Source: Algoriphagus yeomjeoni (GTDB lineage Bacteria > Bacteroidota > Bacteroidia > Cytophagales > Cyclobacteriaceae). Taken from it: a stretch of DNA of 64,000 nt. Positions 1-7,712 of the stretch are shown here, piece by piece. Below the pieces are notes generated by a model, which ran no database searches, was not told the DNA's origin, and worked only from the letters and a program-made list of their open reading frames with translations. Every line of letters begins with the position of its first letter. Position 1 is the first letter of the stretch. The position numbers were made by a program, and so were the translations under genes. The stretch spans positions 319,387 to 383,386 of the forward strand of contig NZ_QLLK01000002.1 in assembly GCF_003259505.1 (NCBI RefSeq). Reading direction: 5' to 3'.

Positions 1-1
1 G

Positions 2-79
2 GCTATTATCGACCTAGAGATATCGGATTGGACCATGATCGGATTTGGAACGGGAGTTTTAAAAGAAATAATTCAGTAA
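2..79 (+). CDS. Possible 3' end of a truncated gene
   Basis: A reading frame entering from the left edge ends at a TAA at 77-79 and would supply the last 25 residues of a protein, with the hydrophobic stretch WTMIGFGTGVLKEII at its end. No family can be recognised from so little. Another frame is open from base 1 to 165, but its Asn-rich composition looks less protein-like. Low confidence; the upstream sequence would settle it. Confidence 0.3.
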   Translation, partial: AIIDLEISDWTMIGFGTGVLKEIIQ

Positions 80-591
80 AAGAAAGTAATCAGATTCTAA
101 CCAGACCATATTTAAACCACTTATCGACTTTTTTCCAAAATTTTTTAAATATGCAGCAAATATAACCCCCTAGTTGATCTATATTCACAGAATAATTTAG
201 AGAAAAGTAAAATTACGAAAGCAGCCCTTTTTAAATTTTACATCTTTGAAAATAATCTAGCAGAACCAGACAATGTTTAGGTCTACTGCAAAAACAACCC
301 AAAATATTCTTGCGAATCCCCAGCCTAGGAACCATATTTTTGATTTAAGATCAAATGGCTAAAATCTTGAGTACCCTTAATAAGAATATACATACCCAAA
401 TTTCGATTACCCGATGTCAGTTCTGGTATAAAAACCAGCTACATTAATCACCCAGCATCTCCATAGATGCACTATCAAATGATGTTTAGATGAACAAACA
501 TTCTTCTGATAGCTAAAAAACACAAACCAATGTAAATGTAAAAAGCCCTGAATTTTACAGTTCAGGGCTTTCCAATTTTTCTTTAGTGAAA
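80..591. other. AT-rich non-coding stretch
   Basis: I see no convincing gene between the left-edge fragment and the DUF1080 gene. The stretch is AT-rich, with short broken frames on both strands. The only clear element is the terminator hairpin at 539-571 that serves the minus-strand gene to its right. Confidence 0.5.
539..571 (-). terminator. Intrinsic terminator of the DUF1080 gene
   Basis: An 11-bp perfect inverted repeat (542-552 with 561-571, core GCCCTGAA) encloses an 8-nt loop. On the minus strand it is followed by a T run, as expected for rho-independent termination about 20 bases past the DUF1080 stop codon. Confidence 0.8.
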
Positions 592-1365
592 TCAGAAATC
601 AGTGGACTTACCATCCAGATCCATCTTCTTAATCCAAACATTTCTATAAAATACATCATGTCCTTCTGCTTGTAGCTTCAATCCTCCAGGTCTATCTGTA
701 ATTCCTTTGCCACCGTCATTCCCACCATCAAGCCCTGAATTGGGACCACCCCAAACCTGCTGTATTTCTTTGTCTTCGTGAATTTTCACCCCATTTAAAT
801 AGACTGTCGCGCGAGGCTTTGCAACTAGTTTCCCATTTTCAAAACGAGCTGCTTTAAAAACAATATCATAAGCATTCCACTTGCCTATACCATAATATTC
901 TTCAGAAGTAGGAATATGCTCGTTGATCAAAGCTCCCAAACCATGATCCCCATAATCACCATCAAGAATTTGTACCTCATACCTATTCTGTAAATATACT
1001 CCACTATTTCCGCCTTCATTTTTTATGTAGAATTCTACATGGGCACGAAAATCTTTGAATTTGTCTTTTGTCACAATATCTGCAGCGCCATAAAGTCCTC
1101 CCGCTGCTGCTGGATCGTTACTGCTAATCGCCTTTCCACCATCTGCAGGATCAGTTACTTCAGGCCATTTAATTGGTTTTTCGGCCATAAACCTAGGTCC
1201 TTCCCAATACTCCCAGTTTTTTTCAAGAGATTTTTTGGAGCCATCCAGATATAATTTGGCACCCTTCTCAGGCTTTACACCTACTCCCGTTTGAGCTTGA
1301 ACTAAGGTGAAGACACAGGCAAGTGAAAGTGTAAGTGCAAGTCTTTGAAAAACTTTATTATTCAT
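592..1365 (-). CDS. Secreted DUF1080 (3-keto-disaccharide hydrolase-type) protein
   Basis: The 257-residue product has a signal peptide (about residues 1-25, cleaved near VQAQ) followed by one DUF1080 domain, a concanavalin-like beta-sandwich. Family hallmarks visible are the N-terminal LYLDGS segment, NEGGNSGVYLQNRYEVQILD in mid-domain, GKWNAYDIVFKA, the VYLNGVKIHE strand and the closing GGLKLQAEGHDVFYRNVWIK. Related domains bind or cleave sugars, including 3-keto-glycosides, in the periplasm or at the surface. The substrate cannot be read from sequence. It is a single gene with its own terminator; the family call is firm and the enzymatic role is inferred. Confidence 0.85.
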   Translation of the reverse strand: MNNKVFQRLALTLSLACVFTLVQAQTGVGVKPEKGAKLYLDGSKKSLEKNWEYWEGPRFMAEKPIKWPEVTDPADGGKAISSNDPAAAGGLYGAADIVTKDKFKDFRAHVEFYIKNEGGNSGVYLQNRYEVQILDGDYGDHGLGALINEHIPTSEEYYGIGKWNAYDIVFKAARFENGKLVAKPRATVYLNGVKIHEDKEIQQVWGGPNSGLDGGNDGGKGITDRPGGLKLQAEGHDVFYRNVWIKKMDLDGKSTDF

Positions 1366-1573
1366 AGATTTTAGGGTTTAATTAATTTGGCAAAAATAAG
1401 TATAAGTCAATGTGCAATTGCCCAATTTGGTTAATTTTAAACAAAATAGAACCTTTTATTATCTGAATTCGACCTTAACTAGAAGGACGAAGATGGAAGA
1501 ATAATTACTCCCTCAGTTTCGATGAACAGGTTTGGATAGACTATAATACCCCAAAAAATTAAATAAAATACCT

Positions 1574-2476
1574 ATGAAATGGGAAGGAAGAAGACGAAGC
1601 TCTAATGTAGAAGATAGACGCGGTCAACGAGTTGGAGGATCCGGCGGAGGAGGATTCAATCCCATGCTTATCGGACCACTTCTTAAGGTTTTATTCTCCA
1701 AAACCGGACTCATAATCGTCGGAATAATAATTGCCATTTCTGTCATCACAGGCACTAATCCTCTCACCTTTTTAGGAAACTTTATGGGAGGAGGTGGTGG
1801 ACAGGGGTTCACTACTGAGACCAATTACACTCCCTCTGAGGAAGAAGATCGATTGGCTGCTTTCAGCGAAACTATTTTGGCTGATACAGAAGACGTTTGG
1901 AATCAGCTGTTGGATAATTATAGAGAACCCACTTTGGTACTTTTCAGTGGACAAGTTTCTTCTGCGTGCGGTATGGCATCTAGCGCCACAGGACCTTTCT
2001 ACTGCCCTGGAGACGAAAAACTTTACATAGACCTTAGCTTTTTCAAGGAAATGGAGATGAAATTAAATGCTCCGGGAGACTTTGCTCAAGCATATGTCAT
2101 CGCACATGAAGTCGGGCATCATATTCAGAAAATCTCTGGCATCACCGCAGAAATGGATAAGCTTCGAGGTCAAGTGAGTGAAAAAGAATACAATCAATTC
2201 TCTGTGAGATTAGAGCTTCAGGCTGATTTCTTGGCAGGAGTTTGGGCAAATCATAGTCAGAAATCCATCGGATGGATGGAAAAAGGCGACTTGGCCGAAG
2301 CACTAAATGCTGCAAACGCAATCGGAGATGACCGACTACAAAAGCAGGCAACAGGACGGGTGACACCTGATTCTTTTACCCATGGAACTTCCGCCCAGCG
2401 CATGAAATGGTTTAAAAAAGGATTTGAAACTGGAGACATCAATCAGGGCGATACATTTAATACGAATGACTTATAG
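1574..2476 (+). CDS. ypfJ: YpfJ-family neutral zinc metallopeptidase
   Basis: This 300-residue protein matches the putative neutral zinc metallopeptidase family (YpfJ/KPN_02809). The N-terminus is basic and Arg-rich (MKWEGRRRSSNVEDRRGQ), followed by a Gly-rich linker, one membrane segment around residues 40-60 (GLIIVGIIIAISVITG) and a second Gly-rich stretch. The catalytic domain contains CGMASSATGPFYCPGDEKLY and the zinc site HEVGHHIQ, with a later LELQADFLAGVWA segment that supplies the probable third ligand (E of LELQAD). The family is widespread but its physiological substrate is unknown. Length and architecture are normal. It ends 6 bases before the convergent exonuclease gene. Confidence 0.92.
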   Translation: MKWEGRRRSSNVEDRRGQRVGGSGGGGFNPMLIGPLLKVLFSKTGLIIVGIIIAISVITGTNPLTFLGNFMGGGGGQGFTTETNYTPSEEEDRLAAFSETILADTEDVWNQLLDNYREPTLVLFSGQVSSACGMASSATGPFYCPGDEKLYIDLSFFKEMEMKLNAPGDFAQAYVIAHEVGHHIQKISGITAEMDKLRGQVSEKEYNQFSVRLELQADFLAGVWANHSQKSIGWMEKGDLAEALNAANAIGDDRLQKQATGRVTPDSFTHGTSAQRMKWFKKGFETGDINQGDTFNTNDL

Positions 2477-2482
2477 TCCTCT

Positions 2483-3847
2483 TCAATTCGTTTCGAGCAC
2501 TTGAATCTGCTCAGGATCGATCTGATGAATGTATTGACGTAAGATGTAATAAGTCTCTGGAACTTGTGTCACCATATCCAATTGGGAAGGGATGTCATCC
2601 GAAAGTTGGTCGTTTTCGAGATAGGCAAATCTGCTTAGCATTCCACTTTCAAACATGCAATACGCAGTTTCATTGGAATTTCTGCCTTCCAGTTTGATCA
2701 GGATTTCCTTCTGACTCTCCTTTATTTTCCCCATAAACTCAGCAACCCGCTTGTTATAGGCTTTGGGATTCTCAGTATAATGGCACGCACCGTTACAACT
2801 CATTTCCTCTTCTGGAGCGCAATTCACTTTTCTAAGGCCACTTAGTTTGGGGCAGAGGCCATAAGTTTTGATTCCAGTTTTGAGAAAAGTATTAGCTTCC
2901 TCCATCGAGAAAAAGGATTCGATTGGTTTAAAAAACTTGGAAATCTTCGAAACCTGAAATCTTCCATAGCCAGAATTATCCTCGTAATGGAACAAACCAA
3001 ACACACGCTTTGGAAGCTTCAAAGCTGAGTTATACTTTGGCCATAAACGTTTGATTTCCAATGCCTCAAATAATAGAGCCATTATTTCACTTCCAGTCAG
3101 TTCCCATTTCAAATCAAAAACTTCTGTCTTCAACTTTTGCTTCAGGTTTGGAAGCAACTGACCGGAAAAGTGGTTTTTGAAGCGTTCTCTTATATTAATT
3201 GCCTTACCTACATAAATCACCTTGCCACGCTCATCCAGCATGTAATAAACACCACAGGATGTAGGTATTTCTTTGAATTTAGAATGAGGAAAATTGGGTG
3301 GCAAAAAAGCCTCGCCTGTATTCTTCTTGAGAGATTGATTTATAATTTGGTAATCAGATTTAATCATCCGATCAAACAAGATCGCTGTCGCCTTAGCGTC
3401 ACCCATTGCTCGGTGCCTAGCTTCAATCTCTATTTTCTGACTTTCGCACAGCCTTCCTAGGCTATAGGATTTCATTCCAGGATAAACTTTTCTACTCAGG
3501 CGCACAGTACATAGTTTCGGAGTTTTGAGCTCCTTTCCTACCCGGAAAAATGCCTCTCTGAGAAATCCATAATCAAAACTGACATTGTGTGCTACAAAAA
3601 CCCTGTCGTGAAGCAATTCCCACAACTCCTCATGAATAGCTTCAAAAGTTGGCTGATGTCTCACCATGAAATTGTCAATTCCAGTCAGCCCAGTAATGTA
3701 TGTTGGGATTGCCTGTTCAGGATTAAGTAGAGTCTGATATTCCCTGATAATTGATTCTCCATCATGGATCAAAACTGCAACTTCTGTAATGCCACCGTAC
3801 TTTGGCGCACCGCCGGTGGTCTCAATATCTACTATGGCAAATTCCAT
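2483..3847 (-). CDS. DnaQ-like exonuclease fused to GIY-YIG/UvrC-N nuclease
   Basis: The 454-residue fusion begins with a DEDDh 3'-5' exonuclease (AIVDIETTGG at about 4-13, HNVSFDYGFLREAF near 92-105 and HRAMGDAKATA near 145-155), like the polymerase III epsilon subunit. A GIY-YIG endonuclease follows (CGVYYMLDERGKVIYVGKA, about 198-216, then NIRERFKNHFSG), resembling the N-terminal half of UvrC or Cho. The C-terminal region has a cysteine cluster (CPKLSG, NCAPEEEMSCNGAC) like the one in UvrC. Such fusions are known in several phyla and are thought to act in DNA repair, incising and trimming damaged strands. No UvrA/B neighbour is present. The fusion is in frame with no sign of an assembly error. 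Confidence 0.9.
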   Translation of the reverse strand: MEFAIVDIETTGGAPKYGGITEVAVLIHDGESIIREYQTLLNPEQAIPTYITGLTGIDNFMVRHQPTFEAIHEELWELLHDRVFVAHNVSFDYGFLREAFFRVGKELKTPKLCTVRLSRKVYPGMKSYSLGRLCESQKIEIEARHRAMGDAKATAILFDRMIKSDYQIINQSLKKNTGEAFLPPNFPHSKFKEIPTSCGVYYMLDERGKVIYVGKAINIRERFKNHFSGQLLPNLKQKLKTEVFDLKWELTGSEIMALLFEALEIKRLWPKYNSALKLPKRVFGLFHYEDNSGYGRFQVSKISKFFKPIESFFSMEEANTFLKTGIKTYGLCPKLSGLRKVNCAPEEEMSCNGACHYTENPKAYNKRVAEFMGKIKESQKEILIKLEGRNSNETAYCMFESGMLSRFAYLENDQLSDDIPSQLDMVTQVPETYYILRQYIHQIDPEQIQVLETN

Positions 3848-4067
3848 TGGCTAAAAGTAAGGATTAGAATTTTCAGATCAGAAAAGATGTCAGAGAATGA
3901 CAAAGAATCATCGAGATGGGATTTTCTATGTCTAAAAAAACACACAACACCAGCCCAATCACATACCAAAACATCGATTCCTTTTAGTTTTTTACCATTT
4001 ATCCCATTAATGCAACTTTGTTTCATTTATACTAGTTTATAAAATTAACGCCTACTATTTTTGCAAC

Positions 4068-6374
4068 GTGAATTTGAAAACAGGAATACTATTATCATTG
4101 ATTTTACTGCTTGGCCATACTATTCAGGGGCAGGATTGTAATTTATCCATAAGAGGCAAAATCATCCATCTGGAAAACAATGAGCCTATTGAAGCAGCTT
4201 ACATTTGGGTATCCGAAGCTGAAGAAGGAGCTGTCAGTGACCAGAATGGTAATTTCACCATAAAGAATCTCTGTAGTGGCACATATTCGCTTAGCATACA
4301 ATTCCTTGCGCACAAAACCATCTCCGATACAGTAACGCTACAATCCAGCTCTTTTAGCAAGACCTATAGAATGGAGGAGGAAGCTGTGGGACTGCAGGGA
4401 ATAGAAGTCCACGGGCATCGAGATGCGGTGCAGACTACAACAGCTGTTTCTGCTCTTTATGGAGAAAGTCTACTCGAATCAAGAGGAGAAAATCTAGGAG
4501 AAAGTCTAAAAAGAATCTCCGGCGTATCTACTTTTTCTACCGGAAACAGCATCGCTAAGCCTGTGATCCATGGCATGCACAGCAATAGAATCATGATCAT
4601 GAACAATGGGATTCGATTGGAGGGACAACAATGGGGAGCAGAACATGCGCCGGAAATTGACCCTTTTCTAGCAGATGAGATCACAGTGGTAAAAGGTGCC
4701 GAGACGGTAAGATATGGCCCAGAAGCAATGGGAGGCGTTATTTTAGTGAATCCTGCTCCACTTCCAACAAATAAATTTAGCAAGACAAGTCTCAACCTGA
4801 TCGGTGCAACTAACGGAGGAATGGGTAATATCAATCTGGTGCATGTGGGAGGTGCGGAAAAAGTTAAAGGCCTAGGATACAGAATTCAAGGATCTGCTAA
4901 AAGATCAGGTACTATAAAATCACCAGGATATTTTCAGGACAATACGGGCGTCAGTGAGCTTAATCTAAGCAGTTCTCTAGGGTATAGCAGTTCAAAACTT
5001 GGGGTGGAAGCTTATTACAGTTTATTCCATTCTGAGTTGGGAATATTGAATGATTCACATACAGGAAACCTTTCGGATTTAGAAAACATCATTGAAAATG
5101 GCCGCCCGTTCTCAGATGGAGAATTCACTTATGACATCCTCAATCCCAAACAACGGGTAACGCATCAGTTGGCTAAGTTAAAGTCACATTATCATATTTC
5201 TGAGAGTTGGAAAGTAAATTTCCAGTATGGATTTCAGCTGAATCACCGACAGGAATTTGACAAACGAAGAGGAGACCTGAATGAAAAAGCAAGTTTAGAT
5301 TTAGAGCTTTTCACCAATACGCTAGACCTCTATGTAAATCACACCCATAAGAATGAATTAAGTGGCACTTGGGGTGTAAATCTCATTCAGCAGGCAAATA
5401 GCAATGTTCCAGGTACGGGTGTGACTCCTCTTATACCCAACTACGACATGGTCAATGTAGGAATGTACGCTATGGAGAAATATTCCAAAGGTCCACTAGA
5501 AGTGGAAGCTGGAGTTCGATATGACTTCAGAAATGTGAATACTGCCAGATACATTGATAATGAATTGAGAACAGCGGATTTGGATTATCAAAATTTTTCG
5601 GCATTCCTGGGAGGTCTTTACCATATCAGTCCAGACCTTACTTTCAATTCCAATCTTGGCTCAGCTTGGAGACCACCTAATGTCAATGAATTATTCTCTG
5701 AAGGTCTTCATCATGGCGCTGCAGCTGTGGAAATTGGTAATGCCGACCTAAATTCTGAAAAATCCCTTAAATGGATAAATGAATTACAATACGATGGAAA
5801 TAAAACCCATTTGGAATTTACTGCTTACCTGAATCCTATTCAAGATTACATTTTCCTCAATCCTACAGGTGAAACCTACGTGAGCCTGAGAGGCACATTC
5901 AATGTATATGAATACTTGCAGGCAAATGCATTTTTTTATGGATTCGACTTTGCAGGAAGCTATGAATTCACGGACAAAATCAGTGGATATTTAAAAGGAT
6001 CAATCGTACAGGCAAAGAACACAGAAGATGACAGCTACTTCCCATTTATTCCATCGAATAGAATGGATTGGGGTTTATCCTACAACTTCGCAAAGGATAT
6101 TGACCCAAAAACCAATAAAATCACAATAAGTAATGTGTTGGTCGCAAAGCAAAACAGAGAGCCGGATTTCGACATTGCTCCTGCTCCCCCAGCTTATGCT
6201 TTATTCAACCTAGCCTACACCAAACAAGTAAACATCGGTGAAAACAAGATGAACCTTGGACTTCAAGTACAGAATGTATTCAATACCGAGTATAAAGACT
6301 ATATGAACCGCTTTCGATACTTCACTTATGATATGGGAAGAAATGTCTTATTAAAAATAAACTATGAATTCTAA
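4068..6374 (+). CDS. TonB-dependent outer-membrane receptor
   Basis: The 768-residue receptor starts at GTG, since no upstream ATG fits and a signal peptide follows directly (LLSLILLLGHTIQGQ). Next come a carboxypeptidase-regulatory-like domain (about 25-105, IRGKIIHLENNEPIEAAYIWV), a plug (about 120-230, with LGESLKRISGVSTFSTG and EITVVKGAETVRYGPEAMGG) and a 22-strand type barrel ending in an aromatic-rich C-terminus (LLKINYEF). His-containing plug motifs (IHGMHSNRIMIM, QQWGAEHAPEIDPF) recall ZnuD-like metal or heme receptors, but the substrate is inferred only. The lipoprotein gene 12 bases downstream is probably co-transcribed and is a recurrent partner in this phylum. Confidence 0.9.
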   Translation: MNLKTGILLSLILLLGHTIQGQDCNLSIRGKIIHLENNEPIEAAYIWVSEAEEGAVSDQNGNFTIKNLCSGTYSLSIQFLAHKTISDTVTLQSSSFSKTYRMEEEAVGLQGIEVHGHRDAVQTTTAVSALYGESLLESRGENLGESLKRISGVSTFSTGNSIAKPVIHGMHSNRIMIMNNGIRLEGQQWGAEHAPEIDPFLADEITVVKGAETVRYGPEAMGGVILVNPAPLPTNKFSKTSLNLIGATNGGMGNINLVHVGGAEKVKGLGYRIQGSAKRSGTIKSPGYFQDNTGVSELNLSSSLGYSSSKLGVEAYYSLFHSELGILNDSHTGNLSDLENIIENGRPFSDGEFTYDILNPKQRVTHQLAKLKSHYHISESWKVNFQYGFQLNHRQEFDKRRGDLNEKASLDLELFTNTLDLYVNHTHKNELSGTWGVNLIQQANSNVPGTGVTPLIPNYDMVNVGMYAMEKYSKGPLEVEAGVRYDFRNVNTARYIDNELRTADLDYQNFSAFLGGLYHISPDLTFNSNLGSAWRPPNVNELFSEGLHHGAAAVEIGNADLNSEKSLKWINELQYDGNKTHLEFTAYLNPIQDYIFLNPTGETYVSLRGTFNVYEYLQANAFFYGFDFAGSYEFTDKISGYLKGSIVQAKNTEDDSYFPFIPSNRMDWGLSYNFAKDIDPKTNKITISNVLVAKQNREPDFDIAPAPPAYALFNLAYTKQVNIGENKMNLGLQVQNVFNTEYKDYMNRFRYFTYDMGRNVLLKINYEF

Positions 6375-6385
6375 CCAATTATTTT

Positions 6386-6985
6386 ATGAACACTAAAAAC
6401 AAACTTTACCTCATTGCACTAGCATTAGTATCATTTTCCATTTCAAGCTGCGAAAGTGAAGACCCAGTTCCTGAAAATGACGGAGAAGTGATCACAGATG
6501 TCACGCTGATGTTCCAAGAAATCGACGCCAGCGGAAATGCTGTAGGCTCACCTTTTGAATTTACAGCTTCTGACGCAGAAGGAATTGAAGTGGGTGGAGC
6601 ACCAACGGTTGAAACCGTCAGATTGACAAAGGGTAAAACGTACCAAATGTCTATCGAAGTTTATAACTCCATCGAAAATGAAAATATCACTGAAGAGATT
6701 CAAGAAGAAGGCGATGAGCATCAATTCTATTTCTTGGGTTCTGCATTCAATAGCTCTCCATTTCTCTCGTATACCTATGACGATGAAGGTGGTGAGTTGA
6801 TAGGACTGAAAGGCATCGTAGCTGTACAGGAGTTTCCAGGATTCAACAACGCTGAAATGCGTGTGATCCTTCGTCATGATTTGGACAAAAACTACCCAGG
6901 AGCAGAAAATCCAAATTTCACAGACTATGCTCAGGCAGGTGGAGAATCTGATTTGGATATCACTTTCCCAGTTGTAGTAGAGTAA
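6386..6985 (+). CDS. Partner lipoprotein of the TonB receptor
   Basis: The 199-residue protein has a lipoprotein signal peptide with the lipobox ending SISSC (Cys about residue 22), then an acidic stretch. The body is predicted beta-rich and includes NITEEIQEEGDEHQFYF, a RHDLDKN segment and a closing AGGESDLDITFPVVV. This combination matches, from memory, small Bacteroidota lipoproteins often labelled type 1 periplasmic binding fold superfamily proteins, which sit beside a TonB receptor of the same kind as its neighbour. A role in capturing or presenting the receptor's ligand is inferred. The His and acidic residues would suit metal binding. Confidence 0.7.
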   Translation: MNTKNKLYLIALALVSFSISSCESEDPVPENDGEVITDVTLMFQEIDASGNAVGSPFEFTASDAEGIEVGGAPTVETVRLTKGKTYQMSIEVYNSIENENITEEIQEEGDEHQFYFLGSAFNSSPFLSYTYDDEGGELIGLKGIVAVQEFPGFNNAEMRVILRHDLDKNYPGAENPNFTDYAQAGGESDLDITFPVVVE

Positions 6986-7000
6986 TTTTTATTCTAGTAT

Positions 7001-7040
7001 TAAACATAAAAAGCAGCTTTAGAGCTGCTTTTTATGTTTA
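7001..7040. terminator. Bidirectional terminator
   Basis: An 18-bp perfect inverted repeat (7001-7018 with 7023-7040, core AGCAGCT) has a 4-nt loop TTAG and A/T runs inside the arms. It lies between the convergent lipoprotein genes ending at 6985 and 7057, so it can stop transcription from both sides. Confidence 0.85.
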
Positions 7041-7056
7041 GAGTAAATCCAGAATT

Positions 7057-7569
7057 TTAAAAATCAGGAGAGCAAATCGTCATTAAATCTGCATAAAAAC
7101 CTCCAACCTCATCTACATTCGATCCAACATTCCCAGCGACTAAAATCACTTGATAATCCGGACCTTCACTCGCCAAATGCACTTTCACATGTCCATCAAA
7201 AGTCTTCATATCCTCAAAGCTTAGCTTTGTACCATCCATCAAACTACCAAGAACGGTTTTACTCTGCAGGTCATCTCCACTTACTGGAGTAAGCATCAGA
7301 GCCATTGGCGCTTCTGGATCTGTATAATCTCCATGATGTAAATGGGCCGGAAAAGTAGTGGCAGCAGAACTTCTTTCTCCTACTAACTGTATGGTAGCCT
7401 CCAAATTACCATCTATCAATTCCCTGACAGAAAACGTCCCACTGTAGTCAAAATCACTGGCTTTAAACAATTGAAAATCCAATTTTTGTCCAGTATAAAG
7501 ATCTTGATCGCTGTCAGTACAAGATCCAAAACCCATCAAAACCAGAAGCAAAACAATTATATTTCTCAT
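7057..7569 (-). CDS. CHRD-like lipoprotein
   Basis: The 170-residue protein has a lipoprotein signal (MRNIIVLLLVLMGFGSC, Cys about 17). The mature part contains FSVRELIDGNLEATIQLVG, a His cluster AHLHHGDYTDPEAPMALML and GHVKVHLAS. The layout resembles CHRD and Cu/Zn superoxide dismutase-like sandwich domains that carry an AHIH-type motif, but metal binding is not proven. It is monocistronic and convergent with the TonB receptor operon. Function unknown; the lipoprotein call is firm and the domain call tentative. Confidence 0.65.
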   Translation of the reverse strand: MRNIIVLLLVLMGFGSCTDSDQDLYTGQKLDFQLFKASDFDYSGTFSVRELIDGNLEATIQLVGERSSAATTFPAHLHHGDYTDPEAPMALMLTPVSGDDLQSKTVLGSLMDGTKLSFEDMKTFDGHVKVHLASEGPDYQVILVAGNVGSNVDEVGGFYADLMTICSPDF

Positions 7570-7712
7570 AGATCTATTTTTCTAAACTCAACGCAAACAG
7601 ATTTACAACTGTTCGGTTATTTCTAAAATTATCAATTCATTTGGAGTTCTTCCCGTTTTTTCAAATCGATTAGCTTCATAAACTTAACTAAATCTCCTTA
7701 TAAATTTTACTA

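Noticed and set aside
1-165. Open frame from base 1 to 165 that could be a gene fragment
   Set aside because: Its composition (NNSVKESN) looks non-coding, and the shorter frame ending at 79 is the better candidate. Neither is strong.
4056-4063. TATTTTTG, matching the Bacteroidota -7 promoter word, before the TonB receptor
   Set aside because: It lies five bases from the GTG start and has no TTG element at the right distance, so it would need a leaderless transcript.
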